The translations under genes were made by a program, and so were the position numbers. From contig JANJXV010000049.1 of assembly GCA_024803745.1 (NCBI GenBank), positions 3,675,001-3,739,000 of the forward strand: a stretch of 64,000 nt of DNA. Reading direction: 5' to 3'. Below are positions 32,806-45,800 of the stretch, in pieces. This stretch comes from Megascapheus bottae (lineage: Eukaryota > Chordata > Mammalia > Rodentia > Geomyidae). Position 1 is the first letter of the stretch. Each line of letters opens with the position of its first letter. The notes below the pieces were generated by a model. It was not told where the DNA came from, ran no database searches, and saw nothing but the letters and a program-made list of their open reading frames with translations.

Positions 32806-35800
32806 TTAGGGTAAGGGTAAGGGTTAGGGTTAGGGTTAGGGTTAGCGTTAGGGTTAGGGTAAGGGTAAGGGTTAGGGTTCAGGTTAGGGTTAGGTTTAGC
32901 GTTAGGGTTAGGATTAGGGTAAGGGTAAGATTTAGGGTTAGGGTTAGGGTTAGGGTTATGGTTACGGTTAGGTTTTGGGTTACGGTAGGGTCAGGGTTAG
33001 GGTTAGGGTAAGGGTATGTGTTAGGGTTAGTGTTAGGGTTAGGCTTAGGGTTAGGGTTAGCGTTAAGGTAAGGGTAAGGGTTATGGTTAGGGTTAGGGTT
33101 AGGGTCAGGTTTGGTTTAGGGTTAGGGTTAGGGTAAGGGTATGGGTTAGGGGTTAGGTTTAGGGTAAGGGTAAGGGTTAGGGTTAGGGTAAGGGTAAGGG
33201 TTAGGGTTACGGTTAGTGTTAGGTTTAGGGTTATGGTAAGGGTAAGGGTTAGGGTTAGGGTTAGGGTAGTGGATAAGATAAGATTAAGTGTTAGGGTTAG
33301 GGTTAGAATAAGGGTAAGGTTTACGGTTAGGTTTAGGGTTAAGGTTAAGTTTGGTTTAGGGTTAGGGTTAGGGTTAGGGTTAGGGTTAGTGTTAGGTTTA
33401 GGATTAGGGTTAGGGTAAGGGCAATTGCTAGGGTTAGGGTTAGGGTTAAGGTTAGGTTAGGGTTAGCGTTTTGGTTAGGGTTAGGGTTAGGTTTTGGATA
33501 AGGGTAAGGGTTAGGTTAAGGGTTAGGGTTAAGTTTAGGGTTAGGGTTAGGGTTAGGGTTAGGGTAAGGGTTAGAGTTAGGCTTAGGGTTTGGTTTAGGG
33601 TAAGGGTTAGGGTTAGGATTAGGGTAAGTGTTAGGTTAAGCGTTAGGGTTAGGGGTTAGGTTTAGGGTTAGGGTTAGGGTTAGGGTAAGGGTTAGGTTTA
33701 GGGTTAGGGTTAGGGTAAGGGTAAGGGGTAGGGTTATGGTTAGGGTTAGAGTATGGGTTAGGGTTAGGGGTATGTTTAGGGTTACCGTTAGGTTTAGGCT
33801 TATGGTAGGTTTAGGGTTAGGGTAAGGGTATGTTTTAGAGTTAGTGTTACGGTTAGGCTTAGGGTTAGGGTTAGCGTTGGGGTAAGGGTAAGGTTTAGGT
33901 GTAGGGTTAGGGTTAGGTTTAGGGTAAGGGTTAGGTTTAGGGTTAGGGTTAGGTAAGGGTAAGGGTTAGGGTTGGGGTTAGGCTTAGGGTTAGGGTTAGG
34001 GTTATGGTAAGTGTTAGGGTTAGGGTTAAATAAGGGTAAGGTTTAGGGTTAGGGTTAGGGTTAGGATAAGGTTTAAGGTTAGGGTTAGGGTTAGGGTTAG
34101 AGTTAGGGTAAGGGTATGTTTTAGGGTTAGGGTTAGGGTTAGGATTAGGGTAAGGGTTAGGTTTAGGTTTAGCGTTGGGGTTAAGGTTAGGATTAGGATT
34201 AGCGTAAGGGTAAGGATTAGGGTTAGGGTTAGGTTTTGGGTAAGTGTTAGTGTTAGGGATAGTGTTAGGGTTAGGGTTAGGGTAAGGATAAGGGTTAGGG
34301 TTAGGATTAGGGTTAGGTGTTAGGGTTAGGGTTAGGGTTAGGGTTAGCGTTAGGTTTAGGGTTAGGGTTAGTGGGTTAGGTTTAGGGTTTGGGTAAGGGT
34401 AAGTGTAAAGGTTAGGGTTAAGGTTAGGGATAGGATTAGATTTACGGTTAGGGTAAGGGTAAGGTTTAGGGTTAGGGTGAGGTTAAGGATTAGGTTTAGG
34501 GTTAGGGTAAGGGTTAGGTTTAGAGTTAGGGTTAGTATTAAGTATAGGGTTAGGGTAAGGTCAAGGTTAGGGTTAGGGTTAGGGATATGGTTAGTGTTAG
34601 GTGTTATGGTTAGGATTAGGTTTAGGGTTAGTGTTATTGTAAGGACAAGAGTTAGGGTTAGGGATAGGTTTACGGTTCGGATTAGGTTTACTGTTAGGGT
34701 TAGATTAAGGGTTAGGTTTAGGTTTAGGGTTATGGTTAAAGTTAGGGTTATTGTTAGGTTAAGGGTAAGGGTTAGGGTTAGGGTGAGGGTTAGGTTTAGG
34801 GTTAGTGTAAGGATAAGATTTAGGCTTAAGATAGGGTTAGGGTTAGCGTTAAGGTTAGGGTTAGGGTGAGGGTTAGGGTTAGGTTTAGGTTTAGGGTTAG
34901 GGTCAGGATAAGGGTAGGTTTAAGGATAGGGTTAGGTTTAGGGTTAAGGTTAGGGTTAGGGTGAGGGTAAGGGTAAGGGTTAGGGTTAGGTTTTTTGTTA
35001 GGGTTAGGGTAAGGGTAAGGGTTAGAGTTAGGGTTAAGGTTATGGTTAGGGTTAGGTTTAGGGTTAGGGTTAGGGTAATGGTTAGGGTTAGGGTTAGGTT
35101 TAGGGTTGGGTTTTAAGGTTAGGTTTAGGGTTAGGGTAAGGGTAAGGGTTAGGGTTTGGGTTAGGTTAGGGTAAGGGTTAGGGTTAGGGTTAGGGTTAGT
35201 GTTAGGTTTAGCGTTAGGGTAAGGGTAAGGGTTATGATTAGGGTTAAGGTTAGGGTAAGGGTTAGGGTTAGGGTTAGGGTAAGGTTTAGGGTAAGGGTTA
35301 GGTTAGGTTTAGGGTAAGGGTAAGGTTTAGGGTTAGGGTTAGGGTTTGGGTAGGGTAAGGGTAAGGGTTATGTTTAGGGTTATTGTTAGGGTTAGGTAAG
35401 GGTTAGGGTAAGTGTAAGAGTTAGGGTTAGGGTTAGAATTAGGGTTAGGGTTAGGGTTAGGGTAAGGGTAAGTGTTAGGGTTAGGTTTAGGTTTAGATTT
35501 AGAGTTAGGGTTAGGGTAAGGATAAGGTTAGGGTTAGGGTAAGGGTAAGGTTTATGGTTAGGGTTAGGGTTAGGTTTATGGTAAGGGTAAGGGTTAGGGT
35601 TAGGGTACGGGTAAGGGTAAGGGTTAGGTTTAGGGTTAGGGTAGGGTTGAGATTAGGGTTAGGGTTAGGGTTAGGTTTAGGTTTGGGGTTAGGTTTAGGG
35701 TTAGGGTTAGGGGTTAGGTTTAGGGTTAGGTTTAGGGTTAGGGTTAGGGTTAGGGTAAGGATTAGGGTTAGGGTTAGGGTTTTGGTTAGGGTTAGGGTTA

Positions 35801-36845
35801 GGGTAAATGTAGGGTTAGGGTGAGGGTAAGGGTTAAGGTTAGGTATTGAGTTACTGTTAGGGTAAGGCTAAATGTTAGGGTTAGGGTTAGGGTTAGGGTA
35901 ATGGTTAGGGTAAACGTTAGGGTTATTTTTAGGGTTAGGTTTAGGGTTAGGATTAGGGTGAGGTTTAGGGTTAGGATTAGGGTTAGTGTTGGGGTAAGGT
36001 AATGGCTAGTGTTAGGATTAGGGTTAGGGTTAGGGTAAGGGTTAGGGTTAGGGTTAGGGTTAGGTTTAGGTTTAGGGTTATGGTTAGTGTAAGGGTAAGG
36101 TTAGGGTTAGGGTTATGGTTAGGTTTAGGTTGGGGTTAAAGTTAGGGTTAGGATTAGGGTAAGGGTAAGTGTTAGGTTTAAGGTTAGGGTAAGTGTTTGG
36201 GTTAGGGTTAGGGTTAGTGAAAGGGTTAGCGTTAGGGTTAGGGTAAGGTTAAGGGTTTGGGTTAGGGTTAGGGTTAGGTTAAGGGTATGTGTTAGGGTTA
36301 GGCTTAGGTTTAGGGTTAGTTTTAGGGTAAGGGTAAGGGTTAGTGTTAGGGTTAGGGTTAGGTTTAGTGTTGGGGTTAAGGTTAGGGTTAGGGTAAGGGT
36401 TAGGTTCAGGGTTAGGTTTAGGTTTACGGTTAGGGTTAAGTTTAGGGTTAGGGTTAGGGTATGTGTTAGGGTTAGGGTTAGCGTTAGGGTAAGGCTTAGG
36501 GTTAGGGTTAAGGTATGGGTAAGGGTTAGGGTTAGGGTTTGGGTTAGGTTAAGTGTTAGGGTTAGGGTTAGGGTTAGGGATAGAATAAGGGTTAGGGTTA
36601 GGTTTAGGGTTAGGGTTAGGGTAAGGGTTAGGGTTGGGGTTAGGGTTAGGGTTAGGTTTAGGTTTAGGTTAAGGGTTAGGGTTAGGGTTAGGGTTTGGAT
36701 AAGGTTTAGGGTTAGTGTAAGGGTTAGCGTTAAGGTTGGGGTAAGGGTAAGGTTTGGGTTAGGGTTAGGGTTAGGTGTAGAGTTAGAATTAGGTTTAGTG
36801 TTAGGGTAAGGGTAAGTGTTAGGTTTAAGGTTAGGGTTAGGGTTA

Positions 36846-36879
<34 letters not shown>

Positions 36880-39800
36880 AAGGGTTAGGGTTAGGATTAG
36901 ATTTATTGTTAGGGTTAGGCTTAGCGTTAGGGTAAGTGTAAGGGTTAGCGTTAGGTTTAGGGTTACGTTTAGGGTTAGGGGTTAGGGTTAGGGTTAGGTT
37001 GAGGTTTAGGGTTAGGGTAAGGATAAGAGTTAGGTTTAGGGATAGGGTTAGGGTTCGTGTTAGGTTTAGGGTTATGGTTAGGGTTAGGGTAAGGGTTAGG
37101 CTTAGAGTTAGGCTTAGGGTTAAGGTTAGGGTTAGGGTTAGGGTTAGGGTAAAGGTAAGGGTGAGGGTTAAGTTTAGGGTTATGGTAAGGGTTCGGGTTA
37201 GGTTTAGGGTTAGGATAAGGGTAAGGGTTCGGGTTTAGTTTAGGGTTAAGTTTAGTGTTAGGGTTAGAGTAAGGTTAAGGGTTATGGTTAGGTTTAGGTT
37301 AGCGTTAGGGTAAGGTTAAGGGTTAGTTTTAGGGTTAGGGTTAGGTATAGGGTTAGGATTAGGGTTAGGGTTAGGGTTAGGATAAGGTTTAGGGTTAGGG
37401 TTAGGGTTAGGGTTAGTGTTAGGGTTAGGGTTAGCGTTGGGGTTAAGGTTAGGGTTAGGGTTAGGGTGAGGGTAAGGATTAGGGTTAGGCTTAGAGTTAG
37501 GATTAGGGTTAGGTTTATGGTTAGGGTTATGGTTAGGGTTAGGGTTAGGGTAAGGGTAAGGGTTAGGGTTAGGATAAGGGTTAGGTGTTAGAGTTAGGGT
37601 TAGGGTTAGGTTTAGAGTTAGGGTTCGCGTTAGGTTTAGTGTTTGGGTTAGCGTAACTGTAAAGGTTAGGGTTCGGGTTAGTGTTTGGTTTACGGTTAGG
37701 GTAAGGGTTAGGGTTAGGGTTAGGGAAAGAGCAAGGGTTAGGGTTAGGGAAAGAGCAAGGGTAGGGTTAGGGTTAGGGTTAGATTAAGGATTAGGGTTAG
37801 GGTTAGGGTTAGGGTAAGGGTTAGGGTTAGGTTAAGGTTAAGGGTTAGGGTTAGGGTTAGTGGTAGGGTTACGGATTAGGGTTAGGGTTAGGGTTAGGTT
37901 TAGGGTTAGGTTAAAGATAAGGGATAGGGTTAGGGTTAGGGTTACTGTTAGGTTTAGGTTTAGGGTTAGGGATAGAGTTAGGGTTCGTATTAGGTTTACG
38001 ATTAGGGTTAGATTAAGAGTTAGTTTTAGGTTTAGGGTTATGGTTAAGGTTACTGTTATTGTTAGGGTAAGGATAAGGGTTAGGGTTAGGGTGAGGGTTA
38101 GGGTTAGGGTAAGTGTTAGGGTTAGGTTTAGGGTTAGGGTTAGTGTTAGGGTAAGGAAAAGGGTTAGGCTTAAGGTAGGGATAGGGTTAGCGTTAAGGTT
38201 AAGGTTATGGTGAGGGTAAGCATAAGGGTTAGGTTTAGGGTTAGGGTTAGGGTTAGGGTAAGGGTAAGGGTTAGGGTTAGGTTTAGGGTTAGCGTTAGGG
38301 TTAGGGTAAGGGTAAGGGTTAGGGTTCAGGTTAGGGTTAGGTTTAGGGTTAGGGTTAGGATTAGGGTAAGGGTAAGATTTAGGGTTAGGGTTAGGGTTAG
38401 GGTTATGGTTACGGTTAGGTTTTGGGTTACGGTAGGGTCAGGGTTAGGGTTAGGGTAAGGGTATGTGTTAGGGTTACTGTTAGGGTTAGGCTTAGGGTTA
38501 GGGTTAGCGTTAAGGTAAGGGTAAGGGTTATGGTTAGGGTTAGGGTTAGGGTCAGGTTTGGTTTAGGGTTAGGTAAGGGTTAGGGTTAGGGTAAGGGTAT
38601 GTGTTAGGATTAGTGTTAGCGTTAGGCTTAGGGTTAGGGTTAGCGTTAAGGTAAGGGTAAGGGTTATGGTTAGGGTTAGGGTTAGGGTCAGGTTTGGTTT
38701 AGGGTTAGGGTTAGGGTTAGGGTTAGAATAAGGGTAAGATTTAGGGTTAGGGTTTGGGTTAGGGTTATGGTTACGGTTAGGTTTTGGGTTACGGTAGGGT
38801 CAGGGTTAGGGTTAGGGTAAGGGTATGTGTTAGGGTTAGTGTTAGGGTTAGGCTTAGGGTTAGGGTTAGCGTTAAGGTAAGGGTAAGGGTTATGGTTAGG
38901 GTTAGGGTTAGGGTCAGGTTTGGTTTAGGGTTATGGTTAGGGTTAGGGTTAGGGTAAGGGTAAGGGTTAGGGATAGGGTAAGGGTAAGGGTTAGGGTTAC
39001 GGTTAGTGTTAGGTTTAGGGTTATGGTAAGGGTAAGGGTTAGGGTTAGGGTTAGGGTAGTGGATAAGATTAAGTGTTAGGGTTAGGGTTAGAATAAGGGT
39101 AAGGTTTACGGTTAGGTTTAGGTTTAGGGTTAGGGTTAGGGTTAGGGTTAGTGTTAGGTTTAGGATTAGGGTTAGGGTAAGGGCAATTGCTAGGGTTAGG
39201 GTTAGGGTTAAGGTTAGGTTAGGGTTAGCGTTTTGGTTAGGGTTAGGGTTAGGTTTTGGATAAGGTAAGGGTTAGGTTAAGGGTTAGGGTTAAGTTTAGG
39301 GTTAGGGTTAGGGTTAGGGTAAGTGCTAAGGTAAGGATTAGGTTTAGGGTTAGGGTTAGCATTATGTTTAGGGTTAGGGTAGGGGTAAGGTTTAGAGTTA
39401 GGGTTAGGGTTGGGGTTAGGGTTAGGGGTTAGGGTTAGCGTTAGGTTTAGGGTTAGGTTTAGGGTAAGGGTAAGAGTTAGGGTTAGGGATAGGGTTAGGG
39501 TTCGGGTTAGGTTTAGAGTTAGGGTTAGTTTTAGAGTTAGGGTTAGGGTAAGGGTAAGGGTTAGGGTTAGGGTTAGGGTTAGGGTTAAGGTTAGGGTTAG
39601 GTTTATGGTTAGTGTTTGGGGTTAGGGTTAGTGTTAGATTTAGGCTTAGGGTTAGGGTAAGGATAAGAGTTAGGTTTAGGGATAGGTTTAGGGTTAGGGT
39701 TAGGGTAAGGGTTAGGGTTAGGCTTAGGGTTAGGGTTAAGGTTAGGGTTAGGGTTAGGGTGAGCTTAAGGGTTAGGTTTAGGGTTATGGTAAGAGTAAGG

Positions 39801-42800
39801 ATTAGGTTTAGGTTTAGGGTTAGTTTTAGGGTTAGGGTTAGGGTAAGGATAAGGGTAGGGTTATTGTTAGGGTTAGGGTTAGGTTTGGGTTAAGGTTAGG
39901 GTTATGGTGAGGGTAAAGTTAAGGGTTAGGGTTAGGTTTTTTGGTAGGGTTAAGGTAAGGGTAAGGGTTAGTGTTAGGGTTAGGGTTAGGTTTAGGTTTA
40001 GGATTAGGGTTAGGGTTAGGGTAAGGGTAAGGGTTAGGGTTAAGGTTAGGGTTAGGGTTAGGTTTAGGGTAAGGGTAAGTTTTAGGGTAAGTGTTAGGGT
40101 TAGGTTTAGGGTAAGGGAAAGGGTTAGGCTTAGGGTTAGGGTTAGGTTTAGGTTTAGGGTAAGGGTAAGGGTTAGGGTTAGATTTAGAGTTAGGGTAAGG
40201 GTAAGGGTTAGTGTTACGGTTAGGATTAGGGTTAGGGTAAGGGTAAAGGTTAGTGTTAGGGTTAGGGTTAGGTTTAGGGTTCGGAAGAAGTTTAGAGTTA
40301 CGGTTAGTGTAAGGGTAAGGGTTAATGTTAGGGTTAGGGTTAGGGTTAGCGTTAGGCTAAGGGTAAGTGTTAGGGTTAGGGTTAGGGTTAAGGTAAGAGT
40401 AAGGGTTAAGGTTAGGGTTAGGGTTAAGTTTAGGTTTAGGGTAAGGGTTAGGGTTAGGGTTAGGGTAAGGGTAAGGTTTAGGGTTAGGGTAAAGTTAAGT
40501 GTTAGGTTTAGAGTTAGGATTAGGGTTAGCTTTAGGGTTAGGGTAAGGGTAAGTGTTAGGGTTAGGGTTAGTATTAGGGTTAGGTTTATGGTTAGGGTAA
40601 GGGTAAGGGCTAGGGTTAGGGTTAGGGTAAGGTTTAAGGTTAGGGTGAGGGTTAGGGTAGGGGTTAGGGTAAGTGTTAGGGTTAGGGTTAGGGTTATGTT
40701 AAGGGTAAGGGTAAGGGTTAGGGTTAGGGTTAGGGTTTAGGGCTAGGGTTAGGGTTAGGTTTAGGGTTAGGGGTTAGTGTTAGTCTTAGGGTTAGGGTAA
40801 GGGTTAATGTTAGGGGTTAGGGTTAGTGTTAGGGTTAGGTTAAGGGTTAGGTTTAGGGTTAGGATAAGGGTTAGGGTTACAGTTAGGATAATGGTAAGTT
40901 TTATGCTTACGGTTAGGGTTAGGGTTGGGGTAAGGGTTAGGATTAGGTTTAGCGTTGGGGTTAAATTTAGGGTTAGGGTTAGTGTAAGGGTAACGGTTAG
41001 GGTTAGGGTTAGGTTTTCTGTTCATGTTAGGGTTAGGGTTAGGGTTAGGGTTAGGATTAGGATAAGGGTATGGATTAGGGTTAGGCTTAGGTTTAGGGTA
41101 AGGGTTAGGGTTACGTTTAGGGTAAGGGTAAGTTTTAGGGTTAGGGTTAGGGTTAGGTTTAGGGTAAGGGAAAGGGTTAGGGTTAGTGTAAGGGTAAACT
41201 TTAGTGTTAGGTTTAGGGTTAGGGTTAGGGTAAGGGTAAGGGTAAGGGTTAGGGTTAGGATTAGGGTTAGGGTTAGAGGTTAGGGTTAGGTTCAGGGTTA
41301 GGTTGAGGGTTAGGGTAATGATTAGGGTTAGGCTAAGGGTAAGTGTTAGGTTTAGGATTGGCGTAAGGGTTAGGGATAGGGTTAGTTTTAGGGTAAGTGT
41401 AAGGGTTACTGTTAGTGTTAGGGTTAGGTTTAGGGTTGAGTTTAAGGTTAGGGTTACGGTTAGGGTAAGGGTAAGGTTTAGCTTTGGGGTTAGGGTTAGG
41501 GTTAGGGTTAGGGTTAAGGTAAGAGTAAGGGTTAGGGTTAGGGTTAAGGTTAGGTTTAGGGTAAGGGTTAGGGTTAGGGTTATGGTTAGGTTAAGGTTAA
41601 GGTTTAGTGTTAGGGTTAGGGTTAGGGTAAGGGTAAGGGTTTAGGTTTGGGTTAGGATTAGGGTTAGGATTAGGGTTAGGGTAAGAGTAAGGGTTAGGGT
41701 TAGGGTTATGGTTAGGGTAAGGGTTAGGGTTAGGGTTAGGGTTAGGGTAGGGTTTAGGGTAAGTGTTAGTGTTAGGGTTAGGGTTAGGATAAGGGTAAGG
41801 GTTAGGGTTAGGGTTAGGGTTAGGTTTAGGTATTAGGGTTAGGGTTAGGGTTAGGGGTTAGGGTTAGTGTTAGGTTTAGGGTAAGGGTTAGGGTTAGGGA
41901 TTAGGGTTAGTGTTAGGGTTAGGTTAAGGGTTAGGGTTAGGGTTAAGATAAGGGTTAGGGTTAGGGTTAGGGTTAGAGTTAGGGTCAGGGTAAGGGTTAG
42001 GGTTAAGGTTAGGTTAAGGGTAAGGTTTAGGGTTAATGTAAAGGTAAGTGGTAGGGTTAGAGTTACGGTTAGGGTTAGCTTTAGGGTAAGGGTAAGGGTA
42101 AGTGTTAGGGTTAGGGTTAGGATTAGGGTTAGGTTTACGGTTAGGGTAAGGTTTAAGGTTAGGGTGAGGGTTAGGGTAGGGTTATGGTAAGTGTTAGGGT
42201 TAGGGTTAGGGTTAGGTTAAGGGTTAGGGTTAGGGGTTAGGGCTTGGGTTAGGGTTAGGGTTAGGGGTTAGGGTTAGTCTTAGGGTTAGGGTAAGGGATA
42301 ATGTTAGGGGTTAGGGTTAGTGTTAGGGTTAGGTTAAGGGTTAGGGTTATGGTTAAGATAAGGTTTAGGGTTAGGGTTAGAGTTAGGGTAAGGGTAAGTT
42401 TTGGGCTAAGGGTTAGGGTTAGGGTAAGGGTTAGGATTAGGTTTAGAGTTGGGGTTAAAGTTTTGGTTAGGGTTAGCGTAAGGGTAAGGGTTCGGGTTAG
42501 GGTTAGGGTTTCTGTAAGTGTTAGGGTTAGGTTTAGGGTTAGGGTTAGGTTTAGGATAAGGGTAAGGATTAGGGTTAGGGTTAGGTTTAGGGTAAGGTTA
42601 GTGTTATGTTTAGGGGAAGGGTAAGTTTATGGTTAGGGTTAGGGTTAGGGTTAGGGTTAGGTTTAGGGTAAGGGAAAGGGTTAGGGTTAGGTTTAGGGTA
42701 AGGGTAAGATTTATTGTTAGGGTTAGGGTTAGGGTTAGGGTAAGGGTAAGGGTTAGGGTTAGGGTTAGGATTAGGGTTAGGTTTACGGTTAGGGCAAGGT

Positions 42801-45800
42801 TTAGGGTTAGGGTAAGGGTAAGGGTTAGGGTTAGGATTAGGGTAAGGGTAAGGTTTAGGGTTTGGTTAGATTTCGGGTAGGGCAAGGGTAAGGGTTAGGG
42901 TTAGGGTTAGGGTTAGGTTTAGGGTAAGTGTAAGGGTGAGGGTTTGGGTTAGAGTTAGGGTAAGGGTTAGGGTTAGGGTTAAGGTTAGGGTTAGGGTTAG
43001 GGTTAGTGTTAGGTTTAGGGTAAGGGTAAGTGTTAGGGTTAGGGTTAGGGTTAGGATAAGAGTAAGGGTTAGGTTTAGGGTCAGGTTTACGGTTAAGGTT
43101 AGGGTTAGGGTTAGAGTTAGGGTTAGGTTTAGGGTTAGGGTTAGGGTAAGGGTTAGGGTTAGGGTTAGTGTAAGGTTAGGGTTAGGGTTAGTGTAAGGGT
43201 TAAGGTTAGGGTTAGGGTAAGGGTTAGAGTTAGGTTTAGGATTTGGTTAAGGGTAAGGGTTAGGGTTAGGCTTAGGTTTAGGGTTAGGTTAAGTGTTAGG
43301 ATTAGGGTTAAGGTAAGGGTTAGGGTTAGGCTTAGGGTAAGGGTTAGGGTTAGGATTAGGGTAAGGATAAGGGTTCGGATTAGGGTTAGGTGTTAGGGTA
43401 AGGGTTAGGGTTAGGGTTAGGTATACGGTTAAGTTTAGGTTAAGGGTTAGGTTTAGGGTTAGGTTTTGGGTTAAGGTTAGGATTAGGGTAAGGGTTAGGG
43501 TTAGGGTTATTGTTACGGTTAGGATTTGGGTTAAGGTTAGGGTTAGGGATAGGGTTAGTGTTAGGTTTAGGGTAAGGGTAAGGGTTAGAGTTAGGGTTAG
43601 GTTTAGGGTTAGGGAAAGGGTAAGGGTTAGGGTTAGAGTTAGGGTAAGGGTTAGGATTAGGATTAGGGTTAGGTGTTAGGGTAAGTGGTAGGGTTATGGT
43701 TAGGTATACGGTTAAGTTTAGGGTAAGGGTTAGGTTTAGGGTTAGGGTTAGGTTTAGGGTTAGGGTTATGGTAAGGGTTAGGGTTAGGGTTATTGTTACG
43801 GTTAGGGTTTGGGTTAAGGTTAGGGTTAGGGTTAGGGTTAGGGTTAGGGTTAGTGTTAGGTTTAGGGTTAGGGAAAAGGTAAGGGTTAGGGTTAGGGTTA
43901 GGGTTGGGGTAAGGAATAGGGTTAGGGTTAGGGCTAAGGTAAGTGGTAGGGTTACGGTTAGGGTTACCATTAAGGTTAGGGTTAGGGTAGGGTTAAGGTT
44001 TAGAGTTAGGGTTAGGGTTACGTTTAGGGTTAGGGGTTAGGGTTAGCGTTAGGTTTAGGGTTAGGTTTAGGGTAAGGATAAGAGTTAGGGTTACGGATAA
44101 GGTTAGGGTTAGTGTTAGGGTTAGGTTTAGAGTAAGTGTAAGGGTGAGGGTTAGGGTTAGAGTTAGGGTAAGGTTTAGGGTTAGGGTTAAGGTTAGGGTT
44201 AGGGTTAGGGTTAGGGTTAGTGTTAGGTTTAGGGTAAGGGTAAGTGTTAGGGTTAGGGTTAGGGTTAGGATAAGAGTAAGGGTTAGGTTTAGGGTCAGGT
44301 TTACGGTTAAGGTTAGGGTTACTGTTAGAGTTAGGGTTAGGTTTAGGGTTAGGGTTAGGGTAAGGGTTAGGGTTAGGGTTAGTGTAAGGTTAGGGTTAGG
44401 GTTAGTGTAAGGGTTAAGGTTAGGGTTAGGGTAAGGGTTAAGGTTAGGGTAAGGGTTAGAGTTAGGTTTAGGATTTGGTTAAGGGTAAGGGTTAGGGTTA
44501 GGCTTAGGTTTAGGGTTAGGTTAAGTGTTAGGATTAGGGTTAAGGTAAGGGTTAGGGTTAGGCTTAGGGTAAGGGTTAGGGTTAGGGTTAGGGTAAGGAT
44601 AAGGGTAAGAGTTAAGGTTACGGTTAGGGTTAGGGTTAGGGTTAGGTTCAAGTTTAGGGGTAGGGTGAGGGCAAGGTTAAGGGTTAGGGTTAAGTTTAGG
44701 GTTAGGTTTAGGGTGACGGTTAGCGTAAGTGTAAGGGTTAGGGTTAAGGTTAGGCTTAGGATTAGGTTTAGGGTTAGGGTTAGGGTTAGGGTAAAGTTAA
44801 GGGTTAGGGTTAGTGTTAGGTTTAGGTTTAGCGTTAGGGTTAGGGTAAGGGTAAGGGTTAGGGTTAGGGTAAGGGTAAGATTTATGGTTAGGGCTAGGGT
44901 TAGGTTTAGGGTAAGGGTTAGGGTTAGGGTTAGGGTTAGGGTAAGGGTAAAGGTATGGGTTAGGTTTACGGTAAGGGTAAGGTTTATGGTTAGGTAGGGG
45001 TTAGGTTTAGGGTAAGGGTAAGGTTTAGGGTTAGGGTTAGTTTTAGGCTTAGGGTAACGGTTAGGGTTAGCGTTAGGGTAAGGGTTAGGGTTAGGGTTAG
45101 GGTAGGGGTTAGGGTAAGAGTAAGGGTAAGGGTTAGGGTTAGGGTTAGGGTTAGGGTTAGGGTAAGGCTAAGGGTTAGGGTTAGGCTTAGGGTAAGGGTT
45201 AGGGTTAGGCTAAGGGTAAGGGTTAGGGTTAGGGTTAGGCTTAGGGTAAGGGTTAGGGTTAGGGTAAGGGTAAGGGTTAGGGTTAGGATTAGGGTTAGGT
45301 GTTAGGGTAAGGGTTAGGGTTAGGGTTAGGTATACGGTTAAGTTTAGGGTAAGGGTTAGGTTTAGGGTTAGGGTTTGGGTTAAGGTTAGGGTTAGGGTAA
45401 GGGTTAGGGTTAGGGTTATTGTTACGGTTAGGATTTGGGTTAAGGTTAGGGTTAGGGTTAGGGTTAGTGTTAGGTTTAGGGTAAGGGTAAGGGTTAGAGT
45501 TAGGGTTAGGTTTAGGGTTAGGGAAAGGGTAAGGGTTAGGGTTAGAGTTAGGGTAAGGGTTAGGATTAGGATTAGGGTTAGGTGTTAGGGTAATTGGTAG
45601 GGTTATGGTTAGGTATACGGTTAAGTTTAGGGTAAGGGTTAGGTTTAGGGTTAGGGTTAGGTTTAGGGTTAGGGTTATGGTAAGGGTTAGGGTTAGGGTT
45701 ATTGTTACGGTTAGGGTTTGGGTTAAGGTTAGGGTTAGGGTTAGGGTTAGGGTTAGGGTTAGTGTTAGGTTTAGGGTTAGGGAAAAGGTAAGGGTTAGGG

